From 2-02-FULL-38-15 sp964645555 (GTDB taxonomy: Bacteria > Patescibacteriota > Microgenomatia > Daviesbacterales > UBA10151), in NCBI GenBank assembly GCA_964645555.1, contig CAZYBP010000026.1, forward strand, positions 1 to 13,427: a stretch of DNA of 13,427 nucleotides, read 5' to 3'. The stretch's first letter is position 1. Each line of letters begins with the position of its first letter. Shown piece after piece: positions 5,300-13,049 of the stretch. The position numbers and the translations under genes are program-made. The notes under the pieces were generated by a model. That model was given only the letters and a program-made list of their open reading frames with translations, was not told the origin of the DNA and searched no databases.

Positions 5300-7839
5300 T
5301 AGCTTTCTTTATTGTCTGCCGTCCTCTCGCTGGATGAGACTACTGTGGCTGCAGCCACCCGTTCGCCGTCCCTTACTCTCATTAGTATGACTCCTTGAGT
5401 TTGTCTTTGTAAGGTTGGTACCTCCCTAAGATCCATTTTAATTAGCTGACCTTTAGTAGAAGTTAGAACCAAAGTATCCATTGTTTTGTCAATAACTTGA
5501 GCAGTTACTATATCCCCTGTTTTAGCAGTAATTTGGGCAGCCTTAACTCCTTGTCCTCCCCTGCCCTGTTTAGACCAACCTGTGGTCAACGTTTTCTTGC
5601 CTAATCCATTTTCCATTACTACCAAAAGTTCCCCCTCTGTCTTGCCTACAATATTTAAAGAAACTACCTCATCATCTTTACCTAACCGGATGCCTCTTAC
5701 TCCCGAGGTATCTCTATGGGTTGGTTTGACTTGTTTTTCAGTAAACCTGATAGATTTGCCTTTTTTAGAAACTATGATGGTATCATCTTCTCCTGTAGTC
5801 GGGCAAACCCAACCTAACACATCAGCGGCATCAAGCTTAATAGCTACCAAACCATTTTTTCTGATATTAGCGTATTCTTCTATAGCAGTTTTTTTGACAG
5901 TACCAAACTGAGTACACATAAAGAAGTATTTAAACTCCTCACCTTTTTGACGCCTGGTTAAAACTGCTGTAACTTTTTCTCCCTGTTCTACATTGATTAA
6001 ATTGACAATTGCCTGACCCTTAGCAGCTCTTTGGGTTTCCGGTATGTCCCAAACTTTAATTTGAAATACCCTACCCTTGTCTGTAAAAAACAAAATATTG
6101 TCATGGGTTTGAGTGTAGAAAATATGGGACACAGCATCAGTTTCCTTGGTAGAAATTCCCATTACTCCTTTGCCGCCTCTTTGTTGGGTTCTAAAAGACA
6201 TCGGAGATTGTCTTTTGACATAACCGCCTTCAGTAATTGTGACAATTGTGACTTCATTTGGGACTAAGTCTTCCTCATTAAACTCCCCTATTTTTTGTTT
6301 ATAAACTCTCGTTCTTCTGTCGTCTGCATATTTTTCTTTAATTTTTGACAGTTCCTCTTTGATAACCTTTAAGATCTTTTCTGGATGAGATAATAAATCT
6401 TCTAAATAAGAAATTGTTTCTCTGACCATTTTTAATTCATCTTCAATCTTCTGGATTTCTAAAGCTGCCAGTCTTCTAAGTTGCATATCCAAAATAGCTA
6501 TAGCTTGAAGCTCTGTTAACTTAAACTTTTTCATCAAATTAGCCCGTGCTTCATCTGCATCTTTACTCTTTTTGATTGTTTCAATGACTGCGTCAATATT
6601 ATCAACTGCAATTTTTAATCCTTCTAAAATATGCTCACGGGCTTTGGCTTCAGCCAGTTCAAATTCCGAGCGCTTTCTGACTACCACCTGTCTATGGCGG
6701 ATAAATTCTTCCAGGATTAAATTCAAAGTTAAAAGATGAGGTACGCCATCAACTAAGGCTACTAAATTAACATTGAAAACAGACTGCATGGCTGTATGTT
6801 TATAAAGATTATTTAAAAGTGATTGAGGTTTGGCATCACGCTTTAGATCAAATACAATTCTGACCATCTGTTTTCTGTCTGATTCATCCCGTAAATCTGC
6901 AATCCCCTCTAACTTTTTATCTTTAACCATATCGGCAATTCTGGCAATCAAGGTAGCTTTATTAACTTGGTAAGGCAGTTCAGAAACAATAATTTGTACT
7001 TTGCCGGAGGAGGTTTCATCAATTTCTGCTTTAGCCCTCATCACAATTCTGCCTTTACCTGTGGCATATGCTGCTAAAATTTCTGATTGGTCATAGATGG
7101 AAGCGCCTGTTGGAAAGTCGGGACCTTTTATAAACTTAATTAAATCTTCAACAGTAGCCTCAGAAGAAAAATCACCACGACTGTTGTGGGCTTCTAATTG
7201 TGTATCAACCTTCCCATTTGTAGTAGTTTTTTTGACTGGATGTTCTATCATGTAAATTAAGGCATCGCAAACCTCACCTAGATTATGTGGTGGGATTTGA
7301 GTTGCCATACCCACAGCAATACCTGCTGCACCATTAAGTAACAAATTGGGTATAACTGAAGGTAGCAGAACCGGTTCTTGAGTAGTGCCCGAATAATTGT
7401 CTATAAATTCAACTGTATTTTTATTAATATCCCGGAGTAATTCATCAGCAATAGCCGATAGTCTAGCCTCAGTATACCTCATTGCGGCTGGTGAGTCTCC
7501 ATCGATAGACCCATAGTTACCTTGTCCGTCGACTAGAACATATCTCATAGAAAAATTTTGGGCCATTCTAACCATGGCCTCATAAACTGGGGCATCACCG
7601 TGAGGGTGTAAATTCTTTAATACTTCTCCGACAACCGCAGCTGACTTTTGGTAACGGGAAGTATGGTGTAAACCCTGCTCATGCATGGCAAAGATAATTC
7701 TTCTTTGTACAGGCTTTAGGCCGTCTCTGACATCCGGTAGAGCCCGGGAGACAATAACAGACATTGCATAATCCAAATAGGATTTTTGCATTTCATCAAT
7801 AATAGGAGCTGGTTGTATTTTGCCAATGTTATCTGTCAT
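5299..7839 (-). CDS. gyrA: DNA gyrase subunit A
   Basis: The 846-residue A subunit of DNA gyrase, which cuts and rejoins DNA and, with GyrB, introduces negative supercoils. The start region PDVRDGLKPVQRRI (35-48) and the catalytic Arg121-Tyr122 in AAMRYTE match the E. coli numbering. The C-terminal beta-pinwheel carries the GyrA box QQRGGKG (552-558), which separates gyrase from topoisomerase IV ParC. In the quinolone-binding region, HPHGDAPVYE gives Ala83 and Glu87 in place of E. coli Ser83 and Asp87. A polar insertion (about 202-226) precedes the conserved GPDFPTG. There is no acidic C-terminal tail. gyrB is not in the window. The ATG at 7839 has no clear Shine-Dalgarno site but matches the usual N-terminus. 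It overlaps the small membrane gene downstream by one base. Confidence 0.98.
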   Translation of the reverse strand: MTDNIGKIQPAPIIDEMQKSYLDYAMSVIVSRALPDVRDGLKPVQRRIIFAMHEQGLHHTSRYQKSAAVVGEVLKNLHPHGDAPVYEAMVRMAQNFSMRYVLVDGQGNYGSIDGDSPAAMRYTEARLSAIADELLRDINKNTVEFIDNYSGTTQEPVLLPSVIPNLLLNGAAGIAVGMATQIPPHNLGEVCDALIYMIEHPVKKTTTNGKVDTQLEAHNSRGDFSSEATVEDLIKFIKGPDFPTGASIYDQSEILAAYATGKGRIVMRAKAEIDETSSGKVQIIVSELPYQVNKATLIARIADMVKDKKLEGIADLRDESDRKQMVRIVFDLKRDAKPQSLLNNLYKHTAMQSVFNVNLVALVDGVPHLLTLNLILEEFIRHRQVVVRKRSEFELAEAKAREHILEGLKIAVDNIDAVIETIKKSKDADEARANLMKKFKLTELQAIAILDMQLRRLAALEIQKIEDELKMVRETISYLEDLLSHPEKILKVIKEELSKIKEKYADDRRTRVYKQKIGEFNEEDLVPNEVTIVTITEGGYVKRQSPMSFRTQQRGGKGVMGISTKETDAVSHIFYTQTHDNILFFTDKGRVFQIKVWDIPETQRAAKGQAIVNLINVEQGEKVTAVLTRRQKGEEFKYFFMCTQFGTVKKTAIEEYANIRKNGLVAIKLDAADVLGWVCPTTGEDDTIIVSKKGKSIRFTEKQVKPTHRDTSGVRGIRLGKDDEVVSLNIVGKTEGELLVVMENGLGKKTLTTGWSKQGRGGQGVKAAQITAKTGDIVTAQVIDKTMDTLVLTSTKGQLIKMDLREVPTLQRQTQGVILMRVRDGERVAAATVVSSSERTADNKES

Positions 7840-7859
7840 ACCGTGAAGTCTAAACCATT

Positions 7860-7878
7860 AAAAAAAGGGTTCTAACCC
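7860..7878 (-). terminator. Hairpin plus U-tract in the def-gyrA gap (terminator or gyrA attenuator)
   Basis: On the minus strand GGGTT-AG-AACCC (7878-7867) is followed by seven T (7866-7860). It has the form of a small intrinsic terminator for def. Because the likely gyrA start site is at about 7877, the same element would also be the first thing transcribed in the gyrA leader. The 5-bp stem is short. Confidence 0.45.
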
Positions 7879-7883
7879 AATTC

Positions 7884-7892
7884 ATTCTAACA
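7884..7892 (-). promoter_or_regulatory. gyrA: Extended -10 promoter of gyrA
   Basis: TGTTAGAAT on the minus strand (7892-7884) matches the extended -10 form TGnTATAAT, with TAGAAT five of six. No good -35 lies 17 nt upstream (TGGTTT). Transcription would start near 7877, giving a leader of about 38 nt before the gyrA ATG. Confidence 0.5.
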
Positions 7893-7914
7893 CTTTTCTC
7901 TTACAAAAACCAGG

Positions 7915-8481
7915 CTAAATTAACAGAGGGTAAGGATATTTTTTAGGCCAATTTTTCCAGGCTTGCTTATCTCTATATAAAGGAAATTCACTTTTTTTGA
8001 CTAAGTGTAGCTTATCAGGATCTTTAATGTGTTTATAAAATAAAATTCCGTTTAAATGGTCAATTTCATGTTGAAAAATTCTTGCAACATACCCAGTATG
8101 TTTTTCTTCAACTTCTAACCCCAGGGGTTGGTTGGCTTCAAACTTTATGATAGCTGCACGAATTTTTATAGTTGTGGATCTAGAAACTATTCCGCAAATA
8201 TTTCCTGTTGAGTAACATCCTTCATACCACTCCCCCATCTTTTTAGATTTCCAGATAATTTGCGGATTAATATATACTCGTAAATCTCCTACTTTACCTT
8301 TACCATTGGCAGCTATATCCACTAAGATAATTTTTTTGGAAATGCCAATTTGTGGAGCAGCCAGTCCCACCATCACCGCCTTTTTATTATCCTTTTGCTG
8401 CCCATAAGCAATCTTTAACATCTTTTCTATTATGTTTAATATTTCTAGTGGATTATTGAGTTTTAAAAAAGTAGTTTTCAT
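7915..8481 (-). CDS. def: Peptide deformylase
   Basis: Removes the formyl group from the N-terminal methionine of new proteins in the cytoplasm. Using the 195-residue numbering from an upstream TTG, the three family motifs are VGLAAPQIG (45-53; Gln51), EGCYS (94-98; metal ligand Cys96) and QHEIDH (144-149; ligands His145, His149, catalytic Glu146). Motif I has Met before the Val-Gly where most members have Gly, and motif II has Tyr where Leu is usual. The N-terminal part is short and lacks the usual PDP-x-LR segment. I chose the ATG at 8481 (188 residues): the TTG at 8502 would lie inside a predicted leader hairpin only about 10 nt from the likely transcript start. Divergent from ddl. Family call is firm. 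Confidence 0.93.
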   Translation of the reverse strand: MKTTFLKLNNPLEILNIIEKMLKIAYGQQKDNKKAVMVGLAAPQIGISKKIILVDIAANGKGKVGDLRVYINPQIIWKSKKMGEWYEGCYSTGNICGIVSRSTTIKIRAAIIKFEANQPLGLEVEEKHTGYVARIFQHEIDHLNGILFYKHIKDPDKLHLVKKSEFPLYRDKQAWKNWPKKYPYPLLI

Positions 8482-8486
8482 TTTAG

Positions 8487-8510
8487 AGCGATTAGCTCGC
8501 AAGCTCCGCT
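8487..8510 (-). repeat. GC-rich hairpin at the 5' end of the def mRNA
   Basis: Minus-strand AGCG-g-AGCT-TGCG-AGCT-aat-CGCT folds as two 4-bp stems with a bulge; a competing GCGA/TCGC stem is also possible. It sits between the likely transcript start (about 8512) and the ATG at 8481, and stands out as a GC-rich island in an AT-rich gap. It may stabilise the message or tune translation; this is inference. Confidence 0.35.
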
Positions 8511-8512
8511 TA

Positions 8513-8526
8513 TGATATATTATACT
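8513..8526. promoter_or_regulatory. Overlapping divergent -10 elements for def and ddl
   Basis: On the minus strand TATAAT (8524-8519) would start def near 8512. On the plus strand TGATATATT (8513-8521, an extended -10) or TATACT (8521-8526) would start ddl at about 8528-8533, 17-22 nt before its ATG. The hexamers overlap, so only one polymerase could be bound at a time. Neither direction has a good -35. Confidence 0.5.
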
Positions 8527-8549
8527 TCGTTCGTAAATGAGTACATATT

Positions 8550-9722
8550 ATGAATAAAATAAGACTAGGATTATTTTTTGGAGGTAGGTCTACAGAACAT
8601 GAGGTGTCTGTAATTACCGCACTTCAAGCTTTTGAAAATCTTGATAAAGAAAAATATGAGTTGGTACCGGTTTATGTTTCTAAGCAAGGTGACTTTTATA
8701 CTAACCCTAAATTTTTGGATATAAAAAACTATAGAGATATAGATTCTTTAATTTTATCTTCCTCAAAAGTAAATTTTGTTAAAAAAAATGGACAAGCAGG
8801 AATTGTTAAGCAGGGATTTTTCCCGCAATTTATAGCTTTAGATGTAGCTATTCCTGCCTTTCATGGATCTTTCGGAGAGGATGGTTGTATACAAGGAGTA
8901 TTTGAAATTTATCAAATTCCTTATGTAGGTTTTAATGTTTTGGGTGCTGCCATTGCTATGGATAAAATCCTAAGCAAGTATGTTTTTCAGTCTTTGGGAT
9001 TTGAGGTAGCAAAATTTGTCTCCATAAATAGAAATGCTTGGATTAAAGACTCAAAAAAGATTCTGAAACAAGTTCAGAATGGCTTGAGTTTTCCTATGGT
9101 TATCAAACCTGCAGACATTGGTTCAACTATTGGTATTAATAAAGCAAACAGCATAGATGAGCTTTCATTTAATATCGAGATTGCCTCAACTTATTCGGAT
9201 AAAATTTTAGTTGAGCAAGCATTTGAAAATTGTATTGAGATAAATTGTGCAACCTTAGGTTATGAAAAAGTTACACCCTCTGTTTGTGAAATGCCAATCC
9301 GTTCGGGTGAAACATTGTCTTATGAGGACAAATATATGAAGGGTGGTAAGGGTAGCAAAGAAAGCAGAGGGAGTATGGCCTCTTTATCCAGAAAAATCCC
9401 TGCCCCCATTAGTAAAAATTTAGCCAAAAAAATCCAGGATGCAACAGTTAAGATTTTTAAAGCATTAGAAGGTTGCGGGGTGGCAAGGATTGATTATTTT
9501 GTTGATCCAAAAAATGAACAGTTTTGGGTAAATGAGGTAAATTCTCTACCCGGATCTTTTGCATTTTATTTATTTGAACCTTTAGGAATTAAATATAGTC
9601 AGTTACTGGATAGAGTTATTGCTGATGGGTTAAAGCGCTTTGAGGATACAAATAAGACTCAATATACTTTTAATTCTCCCCTGCTTTCTCAAATGGCAAA
9701 AGCTGCTATTTTGGAAAAATGA
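8550..9722 (+). CDS. ddl: D-alanine--D-alanine ligase
   Basis: An ATP-grasp enzyme of 390 residues that joins two D-Ala to make the dipeptide for peptidoglycan. Visible motifs: GGRSTEHEVS (11-20; Glu18 aligns with E. coli DdlB Glu15), FHGSFGEDGCIQG (104-116), the ATP-grasp segment MVIKPADIGST (183-193), and metal ligands Asp315, Glu329 and Asn331 in RIDYF and NEVNSLPG. Tyr262 in EDKYMKG matches the omega-loop Tyr of D-Ala-D-Ala enzymes rather than the change seen in D-Ala-D-Lac ligases, so normal D-Ala-D-Ala product is expected. A Lys/Ser/Gly-rich stretch (about 264-280) lengthens the omega loop, and the end of the NEVNSLPGSF motif departs from the usual PGF-T. No Shine-Dalgarno site. It converges on the murF-like gene with one base between stops. 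Confidence 0.95.
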   Translation: MNKIRLGLFFGGRSTEHEVSVITALQAFENLDKEKYELVPVYVSKQGDFYTNPKFLDIKNYRDIDSLILSSSKVNFVKKNGQAGIVKQGFFPQFIALDVAIPAFHGSFGEDGCIQGVFEIYQIPYVGFNVLGAAIAMDKILSKYVFQSLGFEVAKFVSINRNAWIKDSKKILKQVQNGLSFPMVIKPADIGSTIGINKANSIDELSFNIEIASTYSDKILVEQAFENCIEINCATLGYEKVTPSVCEMPIRSGETLSYEDKYMKGGKGSKESRGSMASLSRKIPAPISKNLAKKIQDATVKIFKALEGCGVARIDYFVDPKNEQFWVNEVNSLPGSFAFYLFEPLGIKYSQLLDRVIADGLKRFEDTNKTQYTFNSPLLSQMAKAAILEK

Positions 9723-9723
9723 T

Positions 9724-11133
9724 TTAAAAATACTGGTCAGGCAGATCATTTTCCAGCAAGACTACAGCATTTGGTTTGGAGATTTTAGAGAGTAAGTTAA
9801 TTCCTTCTTTAGTAGAATTAACAAGATATATTTTTTCTCTGGGGAATTTAGCTGTCCTCAAACCTGCCAGCAGATCTTTTTTAGCATTTTCTCCGACAAT
9901 AATAAATCTGTCCACAAATGCAGCTGCATTTTTTGCCAGAGCTTGATTTTCTTTTCCTGCTTCTTTTCCTAGTTCTATTAGTCCAGGGGTAATAATAATT
10001 TTCTGACTGGCTGGATAATTATTAAGCAAATTTAAAGAAGACTGGGCTGCTTTAGGGTTGGTATTGTAAGTATTATCAATGATAGTTAATCCTTTTTGTT
10101 TCCTAATTTCTAATCTATGAGGGGTAGGTAAAAGTAAATTGGCCCTGTCCCTGATTTCTTTGAGACTTAACCCTATCTGCATGGCAGCAGTTGCAGCTGC
10201 CAGGAAATTACTCACATGATGTTCCCCGATTAAAGGTATTTTAATTTGGCTAGTACCTCTTGGAGTATGCATATTAAAGTTTGTACCATCTATACCTGTT
10301 TTAATATCTGTTGCATAAATTGAACTATCCTGACCATAAAATTTAATTTTTAGACCTCTTAAATTTCCACTCAAGCTTTTTAACACTCCATATTCATTAT
10401 TTAAAACCGCCAGCCCTCCGGGAGTAAGGTTTTCTGCCAGTTCAAACTTGGCTGAGGCAATATTTTCCAAAGAACCAAACCTTTCCAGATGCTGAGGAGC
10501 AACTGCGGTAATAATGCCAATCTGGGGTTTTATAATTTTGGCAATTTTGGCAATTTCTCCTTCCCGATATGCGCCTATTTCCGCAATTAGAATTTGAGTA
10601 TTACTTTTAACATCTTCTAAGATTGTTTGTGCAATTCCTAAAGGAGTATTAAAGCTTTTAGGAGTTTTAACTACGGAATAATCTTTCCAAAGTAAGGTAT
10701 ATAACATATCTTTGGTAGAAGTTTTACCAAAAGAACCGGTAATGGCCACAATTTTTAAATTTGGTAAATGGTTAAGCTTTTGTTTTGTTTTATCTAAAAT
10801 CTCACCTTTTAAATAAATCTCAAATGGTAAATATGTTAAATGGGAAAGAATAATAAAAATCGGAGTAATTAACTGAAAAAGGATCAGAAAAAACAAAATT
10901 GATTTTGAAAACTGCAAAGATAAAAAGTAGGCGGAAAACAGTTCCCAAAAGATTGTTCCTAAAAGCAAAGCTATAGCCTTTTTACTGAATTGTAATTTGT
11001 GTTTGACTTGCAAATTCCTTTTAAAAGGATGTTTAATAAACCATCCCAAAAAATCTACAAAATCATATTCTAAAATTTGATAAATATATAAATGATCTAA
11101 AATGGGAAAAATTTCAGCTAAAATCTTTGACAT
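9724..11133 (-). CDS. murF: MurF-type Mur ligase with membrane N-terminus
   Basis: A 469-residue Mur ligase, best read as the enzyme that adds D-Ala-D-Ala to UDP-MurNAc-tripeptide. The catalytic part has GSFGKTST (133-140, ATP loop), EIGAYREGEI (185-194, as MurF ELGANHQGEI), HLERFGS (215-221), AKFE with the likely carbamylated Lys229, GEHHVSNFLAA (303-313) and DNTYNTNP (353-360). The first about 120 residues are not the usual UDP-binding domain: they hold a polar aromatic region and two strongly hydrophobic segments (about 52-71 and 77-100), predicting membrane anchoring. The end (LLENDLPDQYF) also differs from canonical MurF. Its ATG lies 20 nt inside the hydrolase gene, with GAGAGGG about 9 nt upstream. 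Neighbouring alr and ddl support the D-Ala-D-Ala role; another amino-acid ligase activity cannot be excluded. Confidence 0.85.
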   Translation of the reverse strand: MSKILAEIFPILDHLYIYQILEYDFVDFLGWFIKHPFKRNLQVKHKLQFSKKAIALLLGTIFWELFSAYFLSLQFSKSILFFLILFQLITPIFIILSHLTYLPFEIYLKGEILDKTKQKLNHLPNLKIVAITGSFGKTSTKDMLYTLLWKDYSVVKTPKSFNTPLGIAQTILEDVKSNTQILIAEIGAYREGEIAKIAKIIKPQIGIITAVAPQHLERFGSLENIASAKFELAENLTPGGLAVLNNEYGVLKSLSGNLRGLKIKFYGQDSSIYATDIKTGIDGTNFNMHTPRGTSQIKIPLIGEHHVSNFLAAATAAMQIGLSLKEIRDRANLLLPTPHRLEIRKQKGLTIIDNTYNTNPKAAQSSLNLLNNYPASQKIIITPGLIELGKEAGKENQALAKNAAAFVDRFIIVGENAKKDLLAGLRTAKFPREKIYLVNSTKEGINLLSKISKPNAVVLLENDLPDQYF

Positions 11134-11857
11134 AATAAGCTACCCTCTCCGGATCATGTATATGTAAATAATGACCCTTACCTTCTAAAATAACCAGTTT
11201 TGAATTTTCAATCAGCTGATACATTCTTTTACCGTACTTTAAGGACACTGCCCGATCTTTTTCTCCCCACAGTATTAATGTTTCTACTTTAATTTGAGAC
11301 AAATCATAAGTTAAATCTTCTTTCAAAGTTTTGATTAAAGAATCTTTCATCAGTCCGGCATTTTCATAATCTGACTCTATTTTTCTATAAAATCTTTTTC
11401 GAATTAAAGTTTTTAAATTAAAGATATCCGGAATAAGATGATGAATTATTTTTGCCAGGGGATATATTAATACCCTTTTAATACTTGGATCCGGTTTTAT
11501 GCCTGAGGATCCAATTAAGATTAGTTTATCAATTAGCTTTGGATAATATCTTGTCAGTTTAAGGGCCACCTTACCGCCAAAAGAATGACCTAAAACTATT
11601 GAATTTTTAATGCTATTTTTTTTGATAAAGTCAACCAATATTTTTGCATAATCTTTTGTATCAAATGCTTTTTTTGGTGTTTCGCTTCTGCCAAATCCAG
11701 GTAAATCAACAAGCCAAATTGTAAATTGATTTTTTAGTAAATCCACCAATCCCCAAAAAGAGGAAACATCATGCCCCCAGCCGTGAAGTAAAATTAAATT
11801 TTTACCACTGCCTAATTTTTGATAATAAATATTTTGATTGCCTATTTGTTGATACAT
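11114..11857 (-). CDS. Alpha/beta hydrolase
   Basis: A 247-residue alpha/beta-fold hydrolase. The oxyanion motif is LLHGWG (23-28), the nucleophile Ser92 lies in GHSFGG (90-95), the acid is probably Asp201 in GEKDRAV, and the base is His229 in GKGHYLH. A lid region of about residues 118-185 is Lys-rich with a hydrophobic helix. No signal peptide is seen, so it acts in the cytoplasm or at the inner membrane face. Substrate cannot be told from sequence; the family includes esterases, lipases, haloperoxidases and C-C hydrolases. It starts 3 nt after the alr stop and overlaps the murF-like start by 20 nt, so it belongs to the same transcript as these cell-wall genes. A role in envelope metabolism is an inference from that position. 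Confidence 0.9.
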   Translation of the reverse strand: MYQQIGNQNIYYQKLGSGKNLILLHGWGHDVSSFWGLVDLLKNQFTIWLVDLPGFGRSETPKKAFDTKDYAKILVDFIKKNSIKNSIVLGHSFGGKVALKLTRYYPKLIDKLILIGSSGIKPDPSIKRVLIYPLAKIIHHLIPDIFNLKTLIRKRFYRKIESDYENAGLMKDSLIKTLKEDLTYDLSQIKVETLILWGEKDRAVSLKYGKRMYQLIENSKLVILEGKGHYLHIHDPERVAYYVKDFS

Positions 11858-11860
11858 ACA

Positions 11861-13012
11861 TTACACCACTACCCTTTTGGTAGAAGCAGCTAAATTAACC
11901 AAAATTTCATAAGGAATCTTTTTACAAATTTTAGCTGCATTTTCAATTGAATTTTTGTTTTGTTTGTTATCTGAGTAAACTGTAACTTGCTGGTCAGTCA
12001 TTGGATTTTTTACTTTGCTTAAATCTATTGTAGTTAAATTCATACTTACTCTGCCGATAATCGGACAAACTGTACTATCTATCATTACGATACCTTTGTT
12101 CGACAATCCCCTGTCAACTCCATCATAATATCCTATTGGTAAAATTCCTATCAGCATATTTTGTTTTGCAAGATATGTGCCGTCATAACCTACCTTTTCA
12201 CCCTTTTTAATATTTTTAATTTGAATAAGCTTACTTGTAAGCTTTAGGGCGGGTTGTAAGTTTCTATCAGAAGATGCTCCTGAGTAGCCATAAAGTGCCA
12301 GGCCTGCCCTAACCAAATTGGAAACACTAGCTACAATTTTTCTGGTTTCAGGATTTATAATGCTGCCGGATGCTGCAATATGCAGCCATTTAGGTTTAAT
12401 ACCCATACGTTTGCAGATTGCCTGGGCTTTTTTGAAGCTTTTAATTTGGTTTAAAAAGAGTTTGTCATGCTTGCTTTCAGATGATGCCAAGTGCGACATT
12501 AATCCTTCAATTTTTAAATTTTTGAGTTGTTTTAACTCAAGTAAAAATTTTGGCAGTTGCTCTAATGGCACACCTTCTCTCCCCATGCCTGTGTCAACGA
12601 AAATATGCACTTTGCAATTTGTCTGGTAGTCATTTAGTACCCTTGCCAGTTCCAGATTATAAACAGCATAACAAAAGGGTAACTTTTTAACTTTTAAATT
12701 CTCAGGATCGGTAAAACCCATAATTAGTATGGGTAGTGTTATTTTAGCTTTAAGGAGTTGATAAGCCTCAAATAAACTATCTACACAAAGAAATGGTATC
12801 TTACGTTCCACATCCGATGTAGAAGATAGTGCCTTGGATACTTCTAAAATGCCATGGCCGTAGCCGTTACTTTTGACAACTGGAGCTATTTTAAGCTTAG
12901 GATTTAATTTAGAAAGATACCTAAAATTATCCAAAAGATTTTCTTTGGAAACTTCTATTCTATTTAATGTTTGGTATTCACCTTTAAATAATTTAAAAAG
13001 ATTGTTAAGCAT
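11861..13012 (-). CDS. alr: Alanine racemase
   Basis: A PLP enzyme that interconverts L-Ala and D-Ala and so supplies Ddl. In numbering from the upstream TTG at 13060 (399 residues), the PLP Lys is Lys63 in VVKSNGYGHG, the PLP-side Arg is Arg253 in RAGLALYG, and the catalytic Tyr is Tyr292 in GYDGTY; GRVSMN (336-341) and DTGMGREG (156-163) are also typical. I chose the ATG at 13012 (383 residues): the conserved domain starts at about NRIEVSKENLLDNF, so the TTG would add an unusual 30-residue leader and overlap murD by 11 nt, while the ATG leaves a 37-nt gap. Neither start has a good Shine-Dalgarno site. It follows murD and precedes the hydrolase by 3 nt. Confidence 0.94.
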   Translation of the reverse strand: MLNNLFKLFKGEYQTLNRIEVSKENLLDNFRYLSKLNPKLKIAPVVKSNGYGHGILEVSKALSSTSDVERKIPFLCVDSLFEAYQLLKAKITLPILIMGFTDPENLKVKKLPFCYAVYNLELARVLNDYQTNCKVHIFVDTGMGREGVPLEQLPKFLLELKQLKNLKIEGLMSHLASSESKHDKLFLNQIKSFKKAQAICKRMGIKPKWLHIAASGSIINPETRKIVASVSNLVRAGLALYGYSGASSDRNLQPALKLTSKLIQIKNIKKGEKVGYDGTYLAKQNMLIGILPIGYYDGVDRGLSNKGIVMIDSTVCPIIGRVSMNLTTIDLSKVKNPMTDQQVTVYSDNKQNKNSIENAAKICKKIPYEILVNLAASTKRVVV

Positions 13013-13049
13013 GCAAACAGCAGGAAGAAGATTATATCTTAGCCGAAGT

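Noticed and set aside
5582..6267. Plus-strand reading frames of 109 and 78 residues
   Set aside because: Antisense to the well-conserved GyrA C-terminal domain.
8482..8502. TTG start at 8502 for def
   Set aside because: It lies inside the leader hairpin, with GGAG only one base away; the ATG at 8481 fits better.
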